Shown: one piece after another, positions 43,464 to 52,686 of the stretch
How positions within the stretch are numbered: position 1 is the stretch's first letter
How the letters are laid out: every line of letters starts with the position of its first letter
NCBI GenBank assembly: GCA_963834685.1
Contig: CAWICW010000045.1
Coordinates: 1-64,000, forward strand
Direction of reading: 5' to 3'
DNA length: 64,000 nt
Source: Palsa-504 sp963834685
GTDB lineage: Bacteria > Actinomycetota > Actinomycetes > Streptosporangiales > Streptosporangiaceae
Translations under genes and position numbers: made by a program
The notes under the pieces: generated by a model
What the model was told of the DNA's origin: nothing
Databases searched by the model: none
What the model saw: only the letters and a program-made list of their open reading frames with translations

Positions 43464-44378
43464 GTGTCCACTGTCAACGCTGAAAACACCATCGAGTCGG
43501 CCACCGGGACCGCACGGGTGAAGCGCGGCATGGCGGAGATGCTCAAGGGCGGCGTGATCATGGACGTGGTCACGCCCGATCAGGCCAAGATCGCTGAGGA
43601 TGCCGGAGCAGTCGCGGTGATGGCACTTGAGCGCGTGCCCGCCGACATCCGCGCCCAGGGCGGCGTGGCCCGGATGAGTGACCCCGACATGATCGACGGC
43701 ATCATCGCCGCGGTGTCCATCCCGGTCATGGCCAAGTGCCGGATCGGGCACTTCGCCGAGGCGCAGGTCCTGCAGGCCATCGGGGTCGACTACATCGATG
43801 AGTCCGAGGTGCTCACCCCGGCCGACGAGGCCCACCACGTCGACAAGTGGAAGTTCACGGTGCCGTTCGTGTGCGGCGCCACGAACCTGGGCGAGGCGTT
43901 GCGGCGGATCGCCGAGGGCGCGGCCATGATCCGCTCCAAGGGCGAGGCCGGGACGGGCAACGTGGTCGAGGCGACCCGGCACATGCGGTCCATCCGGTCC
44001 GAGATCGCGCGGCTGTCCGGCCTGCCCGCCGAGGAGCTGTTCACCGCGGCCAAGGAGCTCGGCGCGCCGTACGAACTGGTCGCCGAGGTGGCCCGGGCGG
44101 GCCGGCTGCCGGTGGTGCTGTTCACCGCGGGCGGCATCGCGACCCCGGCGGACGCCGCGCTGATGATGCAGCTCGGCGCGCAGGGCGTATTCGTCGGCTC
44201 GGGCATCTTCAAGTCCGGCGACCCGGCCAAGCGCGCCGCCGCGATCGTCAAGGCCACCACCTTCCACGACGACCCGGACGTGGTAGCCAAGGTCTCCCGC
44301 GGCCTGGGCGAGGCCATGGTCGGCATCAACCTGGACACCCTGCCTGCCGACCAGCACTACGCCGGCCGCGGCTGGTAG
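43464..44378 (+). CDS. pdxS: Pyridoxal 5'-phosphate synthase, synthase subunit
   Basis: 304 residues, (beta/alpha)8 barrel. It makes PLP from ribose 5-phosphate, glyceraldehyde 3-phosphate and ammonia delivered by PdxT. Highly conserved signatures are MLKGGVIMDVVTPDQAKIAE, AGAVAVMALERVPADIRAQG, PVMAKCRIGHFAEAQVL and FVCGATNLGEALRRIAEGAA. The GTG at 43464 has GAGG upstream. It is 118 bases from pdxT; the two are usually closer or adjacent. Confidence 0.98.
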   Translation: MSTVNAENTIESATGTARVKRGMAEMLKGGVIMDVVTPDQAKIAEDAGAVAVMALERVPADIRAQGGVARMSDPDMIDGIIAAVSIPVMAKCRIGHFAEAQVLQAIGVDYIDESEVLTPADEAHHVDKWKFTVPFVCGATNLGEALRRIAEGAAMIRSKGEAGTGNVVEATRHMRSIRSEIARLSGLPAEELFTAAKELGAPYELVAEVARAGRLPVVLFTAGGIATPADAALMMQLGAQGVFVGSGIFKSGDPAKRAAAIVKATTFHDDPDVVAKVSRGLGEAMVGINLDTLPADQHYAGRGW

Positions 44379-44427
44379 GGAAGACGAGCACCGGTTTTAG
44401 TGTTTTACCTTTGTTAATCCCGCGTTC

Positions 44428-44445
44428 TGAGGCTGCGCTGCCTCA
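44428..44445 (+). promoter_or_regulatory. Hairpin and AT-rich spacer between pdxS and pdxT
   Basis: TGAGGC-TGCGCT-GCCTCA forms a 6-bp stem-loop in the 118-bp gap. Just upstream, 44394-44420 is strikingly AT-rich for this genome (TTTTAGTGTTTTACCTTTG). This could be a partial terminator plus a new promoter for pdxT, or an mRNA processing site adjusting the subunit ratio. Confidence 0.35.
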
Positions 44446-44496
44446 GCGTCGCGCTGCCCCGGCCTCCTCCCGCAGGGCGGCAACGCGTCAGGAGGA

Positions 44497-45111
44497 ATGA
44501 TGAAGCCCGCAGGACCCGCCATCGGAGTGCTCGCCTTGCAGGGCGACGTGCCCGAGCACCTGCGCGCGCTCCAGGAAGCCGGCGCCCGGGCGGTGCCGGT
44601 GCGCCGCCCCGAAGAGCTGCATCAGCTCGACGGCTTGGTGATCCCGGGTGGTGAGTCGACCACGCTGTGGCGCCTGTCCGTCGCGTTCGACATGCTCGAG
44701 CCGCTGCGGAAGCTGATCGCGTCCGGCCTGCCCGCCTTCGGGTCCTGCGCCGGGATGATCATGCTGGCCGACCGGCTCGCCGACGGCGTGACCGGGCAGC
44801 TGACCTTCGGCGGGATCGACATGACCGTGCGCCGGAACGCGTTCGGCCGCCAGGTCGACTCGTTCGAGAGCGACATCACGCTGTCCGGCCTGGGCGCAGA
44901 CGACGCCGGGCCACTACGGGCGGTCTTTATCCGGGCCCCCTGGGTGGAGCAGAATGGCGAGAACGTCGCCGTCCTGGGCACCGAGAAGCACACCGGTAGG
45001 ATCGTCGCGGTGCGGCAGGGACAACTGCTGGCCACGGCCTTCCACCCCGAGCTGACCCCGGACCGGCGCATCCATGAGCTATTCGTAGACATTGTGAAGG
45101 ACAACACATGA
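44497..45111 (+). CDS. pdxT: Pyridoxal 5'-phosphate synthase, glutaminase subunit
   Basis: 204 residues of the class I glutamine amidotransferase fold. Catalytic triad: Cys84 in GSCAGM, His183 and Glu185 in AFHPELTPD; the GGESTT oxyanion segment is at 51-56. It supplies ammonia to PdxS. GGAGGA at 44491-44496 directly precedes the ATG at 44497; the second ATG (44500) is better spaced and gives MKPAGPAIG. The stop overlaps the yebC start (ATGA). Confidence 0.97.
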   Translation: MMKPAGPAIGVLALQGDVPEHLRALQEAGARAVPVRRPEELHQLDGLVIPGGESTTLWRLSVAFDMLEPLRKLIASGLPAFGSCAGMIMLADRLADGVTGQLTFGGIDMTVRRNAFGRQVDSFESDITLSGLGADDAGPLRAVFIRAPWVEQNGENVAVLGTEKHTGRIVAVRQGQLLATAFHPELTPDRRIHELFVDIVKDNT

Positions 45112-45857
45112 GCGGCCACTCCAAGTGGGCCACCACCAAGCACAAGAAGGCGGTGGTCGACGCCAAGCGCGGCAAGCTGTTCGCCAAGCTGATCAAGAAC
45201 GTCGAGGTCGCCGCGCGTACCGGCGGGGCAGACCCGGCGGGGAACCCGACGCTGTACGACGCCATCCAGAAGGCGAAGAAGAGCTCGGTCCCGAACGACA
45301 ACATCGACCGCGCCGTACGCCGGGGCAGCGGTGCCGAGGCCGGCGGCGCGCAGTACGAGAACATCACCTACGAGGGTTACGGCCCGGGCGGCGTCGCGGT
45401 GCTGGTGGAGTGCCTGACCGACAACCGGAACCGGGCCGCCTCGGACGTGCGCACCGCGTTCAGCCGCAACGGTGGCTCGATGGCCGACCCCGGGTCGGTG
45501 TCGTACCTGTTCCACCGCAAGGGGGTCGTCGTCGTCGAGAAGAAGGGCGTGACCGAGGACGACCTGCTCGCGGCCGTCCTCGACGCGGGCGCCGAGGAAG
45601 TCAACGACCTCGGCGAGTCGTTCGAGGTCGTATCCGAGCCGTCCGACGTGGTGGCGACCCGCACGGCGCTGCAGGACGCCGGGATCGACTACGACTCCGC
45701 CGACGTGGCCTTCCTGCCCAGCGTCGAGATCGACCTCGACGAGGAGCAGGCCAAGCGGGTGTTCCGGCTGATCGAGGCGCTCGAGGACTCCGACGACGTG
45801 CAGGACGTGTACGCCAACTATTCGGTCTCCGACGAGATCATGGAGAAGCTCGGCTGA
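45108..45857 (+). CDS. yebC: YebC/PmpR family probable transcriptional regulator / ribosome-associated protein
   Basis: 249 residues, three-domain TACO1/YebC fold. Signature segments: MSGHSKWATTKHKKAVVDAK at the start, NDNIDRAVRRGSGAEAGGAQ, YENITYEGYGPGGVAVLVEC, TDNRNRAASDVRTAFSRNGG. YebC proteins have been described both as DNA-binding regulators and, more recently, as factors aiding translation of proline stretches. It overlaps pdxT and lies upstream of ruvC, the standard actinobacterial order. Confidence 0.95.
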   Translation: MSGHSKWATTKHKKAVVDAKRGKLFAKLIKNVEVAARTGGADPAGNPTLYDAIQKAKKSSVPNDNIDRAVRRGSGAEAGGAQYENITYEGYGPGGVAVLVECLTDNRNRAASDVRTAFSRNGGSMADPGSVSYLFHRKGVVVVEKKGVTEDDLLAAVLDAGAEEVNDLGESFEVVSEPSDVVATRTALQDAGIDYDSADVAFLPSVEIDLDEEQAKRVFRLIEALEDSDDVQDVYANYSVSDEIMEKLG

Positions 45858-46038
45858 CGTCCGGCGAGGACCGGCCCCTGCCGTACGGTGGGTGGTCGTG
45901 GCCGACCAACCGGATGCGACGCCTTCTGGAGGCCAATTCACGCAACACGCCGACTCGGTGCGCGACCGGGCCGCCGCGGGCCGGTAGGTTCGTAGCGAAC
46001 AGATGTTCGTGGACCTTGCGCGCCGAACGGAGCACCTG

Positions 46039-46608
46039 GTGGCCCTGACCTATGCGCGGCACCCGGTCCGGGTGCTCGGCGTCGACCCCGGGCTGACCAG
46101 GTGCGGCGTCGGCGTGGTGGACGGGGCGCCGGGCCGGGCGCTGACCCTGGTCCGGGTCGGGGTCATCAGGACCTCGGCCGCGGACGACATAGCGGCTCGG
46201 CTGCTGGCCATCGAGACCGAGCTTGAGCGGTGGCTGGACGCGTGCCAGCCCGACGCGGTGGCCGTCGAGCGGGTGTTCAGCCAGCAGAACGTGCGGACCG
46301 TAATGGGCACGGCTCAGGCCGGCGCGGTCGCGATCGTGTGCGCCGCCCGCCGCGGGCTGCCGGTCGCCACCCACACCCCGAGCGAGGTCAAGGCCGCCGT
46401 GACCGGCAACGGACGGGCCGGAAAGGACCAGGTGACGACCATGGTGACCAAGCTGCTGCGGATCTCGGACCCGCCCCGTCCCCCGGACGCGGCCGACGCG
46501 CTGGCGCTGGCCATCTGTCACATCTGGCGCGGCGGGGCCCCGATGAGCACCGGTGTACCGCTCGCGGCCAGCAGAATGAAGGGGGTTGGGGAGGTGGGTG
46601 GGGCGTGA
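46039..46608 (+). CDS. ruvC: Holliday junction endonuclease RuvC
   Basis: 189 residues from the GTG at 46039, which has GGAG seven bases upstream; an ATG at 46003 would add 12 residues that are not conserved-looking. Catalytic acidic residues appear in RVLGVDPGLTRCG (Asp16), VAVERVFSQQN (Glu) and PPDAADALALAICH (two Asp). RuvC cuts Holliday junctions held by RuvAB. A poorly conserved tail of about 25 residues follows the last motif. The stop overlaps the ruvA start (GTGA). Confidence 0.96.
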   Translation: MALTYARHPVRVLGVDPGLTRCGVGVVDGAPGRALTLVRVGVIRTSAADDIAARLLAIETELERWLDACQPDAVAVERVFSQQNVRTVMGTAQAGAVAIVCAARRGLPVATHTPSEVKAAVTGNGRAGKDQVTTMVTKLLRISDPPRPPDAADALALAICHIWRGGAPMSTGVPLAASRMKGVGEVGGA

Positions 46609-47234
46609 TCGCTCATCTACACGGCACGGTCGCCGCGGTGGCGCCCGACGGCGCCGTCATCGAGGTCGGCGGCGTCGGGATGCGGGTCCAGTGCACGCCG
46701 GGCACCCTGGCCACGCTCACGCTGGGTGAGCCGGCCCAGGTCGCCACCTCCCTGGTGGTCAGGGAGGACTCGCTGACCCTGTACGGCTTCTGCTCCGACG
46801 ACGAGCGGAACGTCTTCGAGCTGCTGCAGACGGCCAGCGGCGTCGGTCCCCGGCTGGCGCTGGCCATGCTGGCCGTGCATACGCCCGACGCGCTGCGCCG
46901 TGCCGTCGCGACCGAGGACCTCGGCGCGCTGACCATGGTCCCGGGCATCGGCAAGAAGGGAGCGGAGCGGATCGCGCTCGAGTTGCGGGACCGGCTCGGC
47001 CCGCCCGGCGAGAGCGGCGTCGCGGGCGGCCTTCCCGGCGCCCGGCCGCAGCGGGCCGCCCAGTGGCGGGATCAGGTACAGTCCGGCCTGGTGAACCTGG
47101 GCTGGCCGGTCCGCGACGCTGACCAGGCGATCGCGGCCTTGGAGGAGGAGGGCACCATCGGCGCCGCCAACGGCGAGGCCGTCGACGTCGCCGTGGTCCT
47201 GCGGGCCGCGCTCCGCAAGCTCAGCAGACAATGA
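46605..47234 (+). CDS. ruvA: Holliday junction branch migration protein RuvA
   Basis: 209 residues. Domain I is an OB fold (MIAHLHGTVAAVAPDGAVIE), domain II carries tandem helix-hairpin-helix motifs (ASGVGPRLALAMLAVHTPDA and MVPGIGKKGAERIALELRDR), and domain III (VNLGWPVRDADQAIAALEEE) binds RuvB. The GTG at 46605 has GGAGGTGGG upstream and overlaps ruvC by four bases; the end overlaps ruvB by four. Confidence 0.97.
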   Translation: MIAHLHGTVAAVAPDGAVIEVGGVGMRVQCTPGTLATLTLGEPAQVATSLVVREDSLTLYGFCSDDERNVFELLQTASGVGPRLALAMLAVHTPDALRRAVATEDLGALTMVPGIGKKGAERIALELRDRLGPPGESGVAGGLPGARPQRAAQWRDQVQSGLVNLGWPVRDADQAIAALEEEGTIGAANGEAVDVAVVLRAALRKLSRQ

Positions 47235-48352
47235 CCATGACGGGCCATGAAGAGATGGGCGGGGACTCCCTGGCCAGGGCCGAAGACGCCGAGCTCGCCG
47301 CCCGCCGCCGGCGGATAGACCGCGAACCCGACGAGATGGTGTCCGCGCTGGCGGACGCGGACGAGCGCGCCATCGAGAGCGCACTGCGGCCCAAGCGGCT
47401 CACCGAGTTCACCGGCCAGGCCCGCGTGCGCGAGCAGCTGTCGCTGATCTTGCAGAGCGCGCTGCGCCGGGGCCGGCCGCCGGACCACGTGCTGCTGTCC
47501 GGCCCGCCCGGCCTGGGCAAGACCACGATCGCGATGATCGTGGCCGCCGAGCTCGGCGCGCCGATGCGCATCACCAGCGGCCCGGCCATCGAGCGGTCCG
47601 GCGACCTGGCCGCGGTCTTGTCCACGCTCAGCGAGGGCGAGGTGATCTTCATCGATGAGATCCACCGCCTGGCCCGGCCCGCCGAGGAAATGCTCTACCT
47701 GGCCATGGAGGACTTCCGGGTCGACGTGGTGATCGGGAAGGGACCCGGCGCGACCGCGATCCCGTTGGAGATCGCCCCGTTCACGCTGGTCGGGGCCACC
47801 ACGCGGGCCGGGCTGCTGCCCGCCCCGCTGCGGGACAGGTTCGGGTTCACCGCGCACCTGGATTTCTACGCCCCCGACGAGCTCGAGCACATCATCCGCA
47901 GGTCCGCCGGCCTGCTCGGGGTGACGCTCACCGACGAGGGGGCGACCGAGCTCTCCACCCGGTCGCGGGGCACGCCGCGGATCGCGAACCGGCTGCTGCG
48001 CCGGGTGCGCGACTACGCCGAGGTCCGGGCGGACGGCGTGGTGACCAGGGACATCGCCCGCACCGCGCTCGAGCTCTACGAGGTGGACTCCCATGGCCTG
48101 GACCGGCTCGACCGGGGCGTGCTGGAGGCGGTGGTCCGCCGGTTCGGCGGCGGGCCGGTCGGCCTGTCCACGCTCGCGGTGGCGCTGGGTGAGGAGGCGG
48201 AGACGGTCGAGGTGGTGGCGGAGCCGTTCCTGGTCCGGTGCGGCCTGCTGGCGCGGACCCCGCGCGGCCGCGTGGCCACCGCGGCCGGCTGGACCCATCT
48301 GGGCCTCACGCCCCCGCCGTCGCTGGCCGAATTGCCGAGCCTGTTCGATTAG
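47231..48352 (+). CDS. ruvB: Holliday junction branch migration ATPase RuvB
   Basis: 373 residues, AAA+ motor. Walker A GPPGLGKTT, Walker B IFIDEIHRL, sensor 1 LVGATTRAGLLPAPLRDRFG, and the C-terminal winged helix ending TPRGRVATAAGWTHLGLTPP. The N-terminus is extended by about 30 residues before the usual LRPKRLTEFTGQ. A second ATG two codons on is possible. Final gene of ruvCAB; a pair of promoters for yajC follows. Confidence 0.98.
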   Translation: MTMTGHEEMGGDSLARAEDAELAARRRRIDREPDEMVSALADADERAIESALRPKRLTEFTGQARVREQLSLILQSALRRGRPPDHVLLSGPPGLGKTTIAMIVAAELGAPMRITSGPAIERSGDLAAVLSTLSEGEVIFIDEIHRLARPAEEMLYLAMEDFRVDVVIGKGPGATAIPLEIAPFTLVGATTRAGLLPAPLRDRFGFTAHLDFYAPDELEHIIRRSAGLLGVTLTDEGATELSTRSRGTPRIANRLLRRVRDYAEVRADGVVTRDIARTALELYEVDSHGLDRLDRGVLEAVVRRFGGGPVGLSTLAVALGEEAETVEVVAEPFLVRCGLLARTPRGRVATAAGWTHLGLTPPPSLAELPSLFD

Positions 48353-48379
48353 TCCCGGCTGGGCAAGATCGCGCCGAGG

Positions 48380-48438
48380 TTACGATCGCCCGTAAAACCT
48401 CGTAGCCTGTTGGTGCGCGGTCAAAGCGCGGCTAAACT
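48380..48438 (+). promoter_or_regulatory. Tandem promoters for yajC-secD-secF-apt
   Basis: TTACGA (48380-48385) and TAGCCT (48403-48408) are 17 bases apart; TTGGTG (48410-48415) and TAAACT (48433-48438) are also 17 apart. Both are acceptable sigma-A-type pairs in the 153-bp gap after ruvB, giving leaders of roughly 60-90 bases before yajC. Confidence 0.5.
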
Positions 48439-48505
48439 TCGGCAGTTGGTCGTTGGCCTTCGCCGCGACCATGCATGCAGAACCAACTGGAAGGATGCCC
48501 CGGTC

Positions 48506-48988
48506 ATGGGGAGTTTCTCAGCGGTCGTCGCGGCGACCTCGACCAAGTCAAGCAGCAGCTCCTATACGTTCCTGCTCTTGATCGCGCTGGTCTTTATCGG
48601 TTTTTACTTCCTGATGATCCGGCCGCAGCGGCGCCGTCAGCAGATGGCCCAGCAGCAGCAGCGCACCCTCACCCCCGGGGCCCGGGTCCGGACCACGGCC
48701 GGGATGTACGCCACCGTCTCCGCGGTGGACGGTGACGACGTCATCCTCGAGGTCGCGCCCGGCGTGGACGTCCGCTACGTGCGGCGCGCCGTCACGGAGG
48801 TCATCAGCCCCGGTGAGGACGAGGAGACCGAGACGGTCGAGGACACCGAGCCCGAAGACGCCGACGGCTACGCCGACGACGAGCCGGAGGACGCCGAGGT
48901 CCACGACCACGCCGAGTCCGCAGAAGCGGGCCTCGCCGATTCGCACGACAGCGACCTGGCCAAGTCCGACAAGGACAACGTGTTCTGA
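48506..48988 (+). CDS. yajC: Preprotein translocase accessory subunit YajC
   Basis: 160 residues. One transmembrane helix (YTFLLLIALVFIGFYFLMI) is followed by RPQRRRQQMAQQQQ and the conserved LTPGARVRTTAGMYATVSAV core. The C-terminal 60 residues are very acidic (DEETETVEDTEPEDADGYAD), longer than in most YajC proteins. YajC associates with SecDF-YidC. The ATG at 48506 has GGAAGGA upstream; open frame upstream of it does not look protein-like. Confidence 0.93.
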   Translation: MGSFSAVVAATSTKSSSSSYTFLLLIALVFIGFYFLMIRPQRRRQQMAQQQQRTLTPGARVRTTAGMYATVSAVDGDDVILEVAPGVDVRYVRRAVTEVISPGEDEETETVEDTEPEDADGYADDEPEDAEVHDHAESAEAGLADSHDSDLAKSDKDNVF

Positions 48989-49046
48989 CCCGCCGGCTGG
49001 CAGCAGGGTCTTACGGGGAACGACCGATCTAGGGACAGGCGGAGAA

Positions 49047-50885
49047 GTGGCAGCCCCTACCAAGACCGTCCCGCATCCGGGACGGGCGCTCGCAGCGCTC
49101 GCAGCGCTCATCGTGATCATGCTGCTGGCCCTCGTCGGCGGGAACCTGTTCAGCCCGTCCCAGTGGCACAAGGACTTCCGGATCGGCCTCGGGCTCGACC
49201 TGTCCAGCGGCACCCAGCTGAGCATGAAGGCGACCACCCTGACCGGGGGCACCCCGACGACCGACGACATGAACGAGGCCAAGACGATCATCCTGTCCCG
49301 GGTGAACGCCAGCGGTAACACCGGCGCCCAGGTCCAGACCCAGGGCAACGATATCCTCAACGTGTCGGTCCCGGGCAAGACCACCGAGCAGACCGAGAAA
49401 CTGGTCAGCGAGACCGCCCTGCTGAACTTCCGGCAGACGCTGCTCTACTTGCCCTACAGCGGCACCAGCAGCTCGTCGGCGAAGTCCGCCACGTCAAGCG
49501 CGTCGGCCAGCGCCAGCCCTTCGGCCAGTTCGAGCTCCACCGCCAAGGCGACGCCGTCCCCGTCGGCCAGCGCCACCAGCACGGCCAAGGCCTCCGCCTC
49601 GCCCAAGGCGTCCGCGTCGGCCAGCCCGAGTCCGAGCGCGAGCGCGAGCCAGCCCTCGAGCGCCATTGCCCTCGGCGACGCGAGCCTGGTCAACAAGGAG
49701 ACGCTCGCGCTGTTCAACAAGGTGACCTGCAAGCCGGGTGACACGACGGCGTGGAAGATACAGGCGGGGTACACCACTCCCGAGGACTACGACAACCCGA
49801 ACGTGCAGATCGTCTCGTGCGACAGCAGCGGCGGGAAGTACGCCCTGGACGTGGCCAAGGTGCAGGGCCAGCAGATCAGCACCGCCACCGCCGAGCTGTC
49901 CACCACCAGCAACGAGTGGGAAGTCCTGCTGAACCTCAAGAACTCAGCGGTCGGCCCCTGGTCCACCCTGACCTCGGACCAGTTCTCCAAGTACTACACC
50001 GCAGGCGGCGACAACCCCGAAACCAACGACTTCTGGCTGGATACCGTCGCGATCGTCCTGGACGGGAACGTGGTCACCGCGCCGGAGACCACCTCGGCCA
50101 TCCCCAACGGCGAGGCGCAGATCACCGGCGGCTTCACCCAGGCGGAGGCCACCCAGCTGCAGAACGTGCTGCAGTACGGATCGCTGCCGCTGAACTTCGA
50201 GATCCTCACCGCGGATACGGTGTCGGCGTCCCTCGGCCACGCACAGCTGGTCGGCGGCCTGATCGCGGCCGCGATCGGGCTGTTCCTGGTGGTGATCTAC
50301 TCGTTCTTGTACTACCGGGGCCTCGGCCTGGTGTCGGTCTCCAGCCTGCTGATCGCCGGCACCCTGGCCGTACTGGCGGTGATGTTGCTCACCAAGTACC
50401 AGAACTTCGCCCTGGAGCTGTCCGGGATCGCGGGCCTGATCGTGGCCATCGGCATCACCGCCGACTCGTTCGTCGTGTTCTTCGAGCGATTGCGCGACGA
50501 AGTCCGCGAAGGTAAACAGCTGCGCCCGGCGGTCGAGGCGGGCTGGAAACGGGCCCGGCGGACGATCCTGGTCTCCGACACGGTCTCGTTCATCGCCGCG
50601 GTGCTGCTGTACTACTTCTCCATCGGAGAGGTCAAGGGCTTCGCCTACACCCTCGGCCTGACCACGATCATCGACATCATCGTGGTCTTCCTGTTCACCA
50701 AGCCGATGGTGACCCTGCTGGCCCGGACCAGGTTCTACGGCGACGGCCGCCCGATGTCGGGTCTCGACCCGGCCCGGCTGGGCGCCCGTACCCCGTGGCG
50801 ATCCTCGGTCCGGCGCACCCAGGTCAGGCGGCGATCGGACACGGCGCCCCGTACCCCAGTGTCCCGCAACACCGGGGAGGTGTGA
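49047..50885 (+). CDS. secD: Protein translocase subunit SecD
   Basis: 612 residues. First membrane helix ALAALAALIVIMLLALVGGN, then the extracytoplasmic domain with LGLDLSSGTQLSMKA, and a C-terminal block of five helices (LVGGLIAAAIGLFLVVIYSF onward) with the SecD signature GIAGLIVAIGITADSFVVFF. SecDF uses the proton gradient to pull exported proteins outward. Residues about 140-205 are a Ser/Ala/Pro/Lys-rich low-complexity insert, not part of the conserved fold. The GTG at 49047 has GGCGGAG upstream. Confidence 0.96.
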   Translation: MAAPTKTVPHPGRALAALAALIVIMLLALVGGNLFSPSQWHKDFRIGLGLDLSSGTQLSMKATTLTGGTPTTDDMNEAKTIILSRVNASGNTGAQVQTQGNDILNVSVPGKTTEQTEKLVSETALLNFRQTLLYLPYSGTSSSSAKSATSSASASASPSASSSSTAKATPSPSASATSTAKASASPKASASASPSPSASASQPSSAIALGDASLVNKETLALFNKVTCKPGDTTAWKIQAGYTTPEDYDNPNVQIVSCDSSGGKYALDVAKVQGQQISTATAELSTTSNEWEVLLNLKNSAVGPWSTLTSDQFSKYYTAGGDNPETNDFWLDTVAIVLDGNVVTAPETTSAIPNGEAQITGGFTQAEATQLQNVLQYGSLPLNFEILTADTVSASLGHAQLVGGLIAAAIGLFLVVIYSFLYYRGLGLVSVSSLLIAGTLAVLAVMLLTKYQNFALELSGIAGLIVAIGITADSFVVFFERLRDEVREGKQLRPAVEAGWKRARRTILVSDTVSFIAAVLLYYFSIGEVKGFAYTLGLTTIIDIIVVFLFTKPMVTLLARTRFYGDGRPMSGLDPARLGARTPWRSSVRRTQVRRRSDTAPRTPVSRNTGEV

Positions 50886-52132
50886 TGTCGCGGCTCGGCC
50901 AGCTCGGCGGCAGGCTCTACCGGGGCGAGGTCTCCTACGACTTCGTCGGCCACAAGCGCCGGTGGTACGCCATCTCCGGGGCGATCCTGCTTATCAGCAT
51001 CGTGGCCCTGTTCACCCGCGGCCTGGACTTCAGCGTGGACTTCAAGGGCGGCGCGGTGTTCCAGTTCACCGCGCCCGCGGCGACGCAGACCCAGGTCGAG
51101 GAGACGGTCAGCCACGAGGGCGTTAACGGTGCGGTCGTCCAGCAGCTGACCGGCAAGCTCGGCAACAAGACCTGGCAGGTCCAGACCGACTCGCTGACCA
51201 GCCAGCAGACCTACACGGTCGAGAACGCGCTGACCAGCGAGCTGGGCGCCAAGAACATGAGCACCTCGTTCGTGGGGGCGAGCTGGGGCAGCCAGATCAC
51301 CACCAAGGCGGTGCAGGCCCTGATCACGTTCATGATCGTGATCGTGCTGTACCTGTCGATCGCCTTCGAGTGGAAGATGGCGGTGGCCGCCTTGGTGGCG
51401 CTCATCCATGACCTGGTCATCGCCACCGGGGTGTACGCGCTGACCGGATTCCAGGTCAGCCCCGCGACCGTCATCGGGCTGCTGACCATCCTCGGCTATT
51501 CGCTGTACGACACCGTGGTCGTCTTCGACAAGGTCCGGGAGAATACCGCCGGCCTGCTCGGCGGGGCCAAGAGCACCTACAGCGAGGCCGCGAACCTGGC
51601 CCTGAACCAGACCCTGGTCAGGTCGATCAACACCTCGATCATCGCGCTGCTACCGGTGGCCGCGATCTTGTTCGTCGGCGGCGGCCTGCTCGGCGCCGGC
51701 GAGCTGAAGGACCTGGCGCTGGTGCTGTTCGTCGGCATGCTGTCCGGTACCTACTCTTCGATCTTCATCGCCACCCCGGTGCTGGCCGACCTGAAGGAGC
51801 GGGAGCCGCAGTACCAGGCGCTGGCCAAGCGGGTGAGCGTACGCGCGGCCGGCGGCCGGGCGGCCAAGCGCGCCGCCACCAAGGCGGGCAGCCGGACCGC
51901 GATCGCGACCGGGCAGGCACCGCTGCCCGAAGACGAGGCGGACGACGTCGAGGCCGACGCCGACTACGCCGACGACGCCGCGCCGCCCGCGAGCGAGCTG
52001 ACCACCACCGCGTCACGGGTCCCGGCCGCTCGCGGCACGCCGGGCACGGCCCGCCCCGGCCCGCGGCAGCAGCCGCGGCGGAGCGGCGGCTCGGCCCGGC
52101 ATCGCCCGACGGGCAAGAAGAAGCGGCGCTGA
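50885..52132 (+). CDS. secF: Protein translocase subunit SecF
   Basis: 415 residues, six transmembrane helices. Conserved parts: GLDFSVDFKGGAVFQFTAPA, TVIGLLTILGYSLYDTVVVF, DKVREN, and SINTSIIALLPVAAILFVGG. The C-terminal 100 residues are a charged, Ala/Arg-rich cytoplasmic tail ending RPTGKKKRR. Its ATG overlaps the secD stop by one base (TGATG), so the two subunits are made together. apt begins two bases after it. Confidence 0.97.
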   Translation: MSRLGQLGGRLYRGEVSYDFVGHKRRWYAISGAILLISIVALFTRGLDFSVDFKGGAVFQFTAPAATQTQVEETVSHEGVNGAVVQQLTGKLGNKTWQVQTDSLTSQQTYTVENALTSELGAKNMSTSFVGASWGSQITTKAVQALITFMIVIVLYLSIAFEWKMAVAALVALIHDLVIATGVYALTGFQVSPATVIGLLTILGYSLYDTVVVFDKVRENTAGLLGGAKSTYSEAANLALNQTLVRSINTSIIALLPVAAILFVGGGLLGAGELKDLALVLFVGMLSGTYSSIFIATPVLADLKEREPQYQALAKRVSVRAAGGRAAKRAATKAGSRTAIATGQAPLPEDEADDVEADADYADDAAPPASELTTTASRVPAARGTPGTARPGPRQQPRRSGGSARHRPTGKKKRR

Positions 52133-52134
52133 GC

Positions 52135-52686
52135 ATGGCCGACCGGGCGGAGGCCCCCGCCGGGGAACGCGAGCTGACCCGCCTCATCGCGGCCCGGATA
52201 CGTGACATCCCTGACTACCCGCAGCCCGGCGTGGTGTTCAAGGACATCACCCCGCTGCTGGCCGACGGTGAGGCGTTCCGTGCGGTGATCGGCGTCCTGG
52301 CCGAGACCTACGGGCCCGTCGACAAGGTGGCGGGCATCGAGGCGCGCGGCTTCATCCTGGCCGCCCCGGTGGCGGCCCGGCTCGGCGCGGGGTTCATTCC
52401 GATCAGGAAGAAGGGCAAGCTACCCGGCACCACGTTGGCGGAGGATTACCAGCTCGAGTACGGCACCGCCACGATCGAGGTGCTGACCGACGCCTTCGAC
52501 CCCGGCGATCGCGTCCTGGTCATCGACGACGTGCTGGCCACCGGCGGCACTGCCCGCGCCACGGCCGACCTGGTGCAGCGTACGGGGGCCCGGGTGGCGG
52601 GCATCGCCGTGCTGCTGGAACTGTCCTTCCTGCACGGCCGGGCCAAGCTCCCCGACCTCCCGGTCACTGCGCTGATCACCGTCTAG
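52135..52686 (+). CDS. apt: Adenine phosphoribosyltransferase
   Basis: 183 residues. It converts adenine and PRPP to AMP. The PRPP loop is VLVIDDVLATGGTARA; IRDIPDYPQPGVVFKDITPL and GIEARGFILAAPVAARLGAG are family signatures. The secDF-apt-rel order is the actinobacterial norm and joins purine salvage to (p)ppGpp metabolism. There is no strong ribosome binding site, so translation is probably coupled to secF. Confidence 0.96.
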   Translation: MADRAEAPAGERELTRLIAARIRDIPDYPQPGVVFKDITPLLADGEAFRAVIGVLAETYGPVDKVAGIEARGFILAAPVAARLGAGFIPIRKKGKLPGTTLAEDYQLEYGTATIEVLTDAFDPGDRVLVIDDVLATGGTARATADLVQRTGARVAGIAVLLELSFLHGRAKLPDLPVTALITV

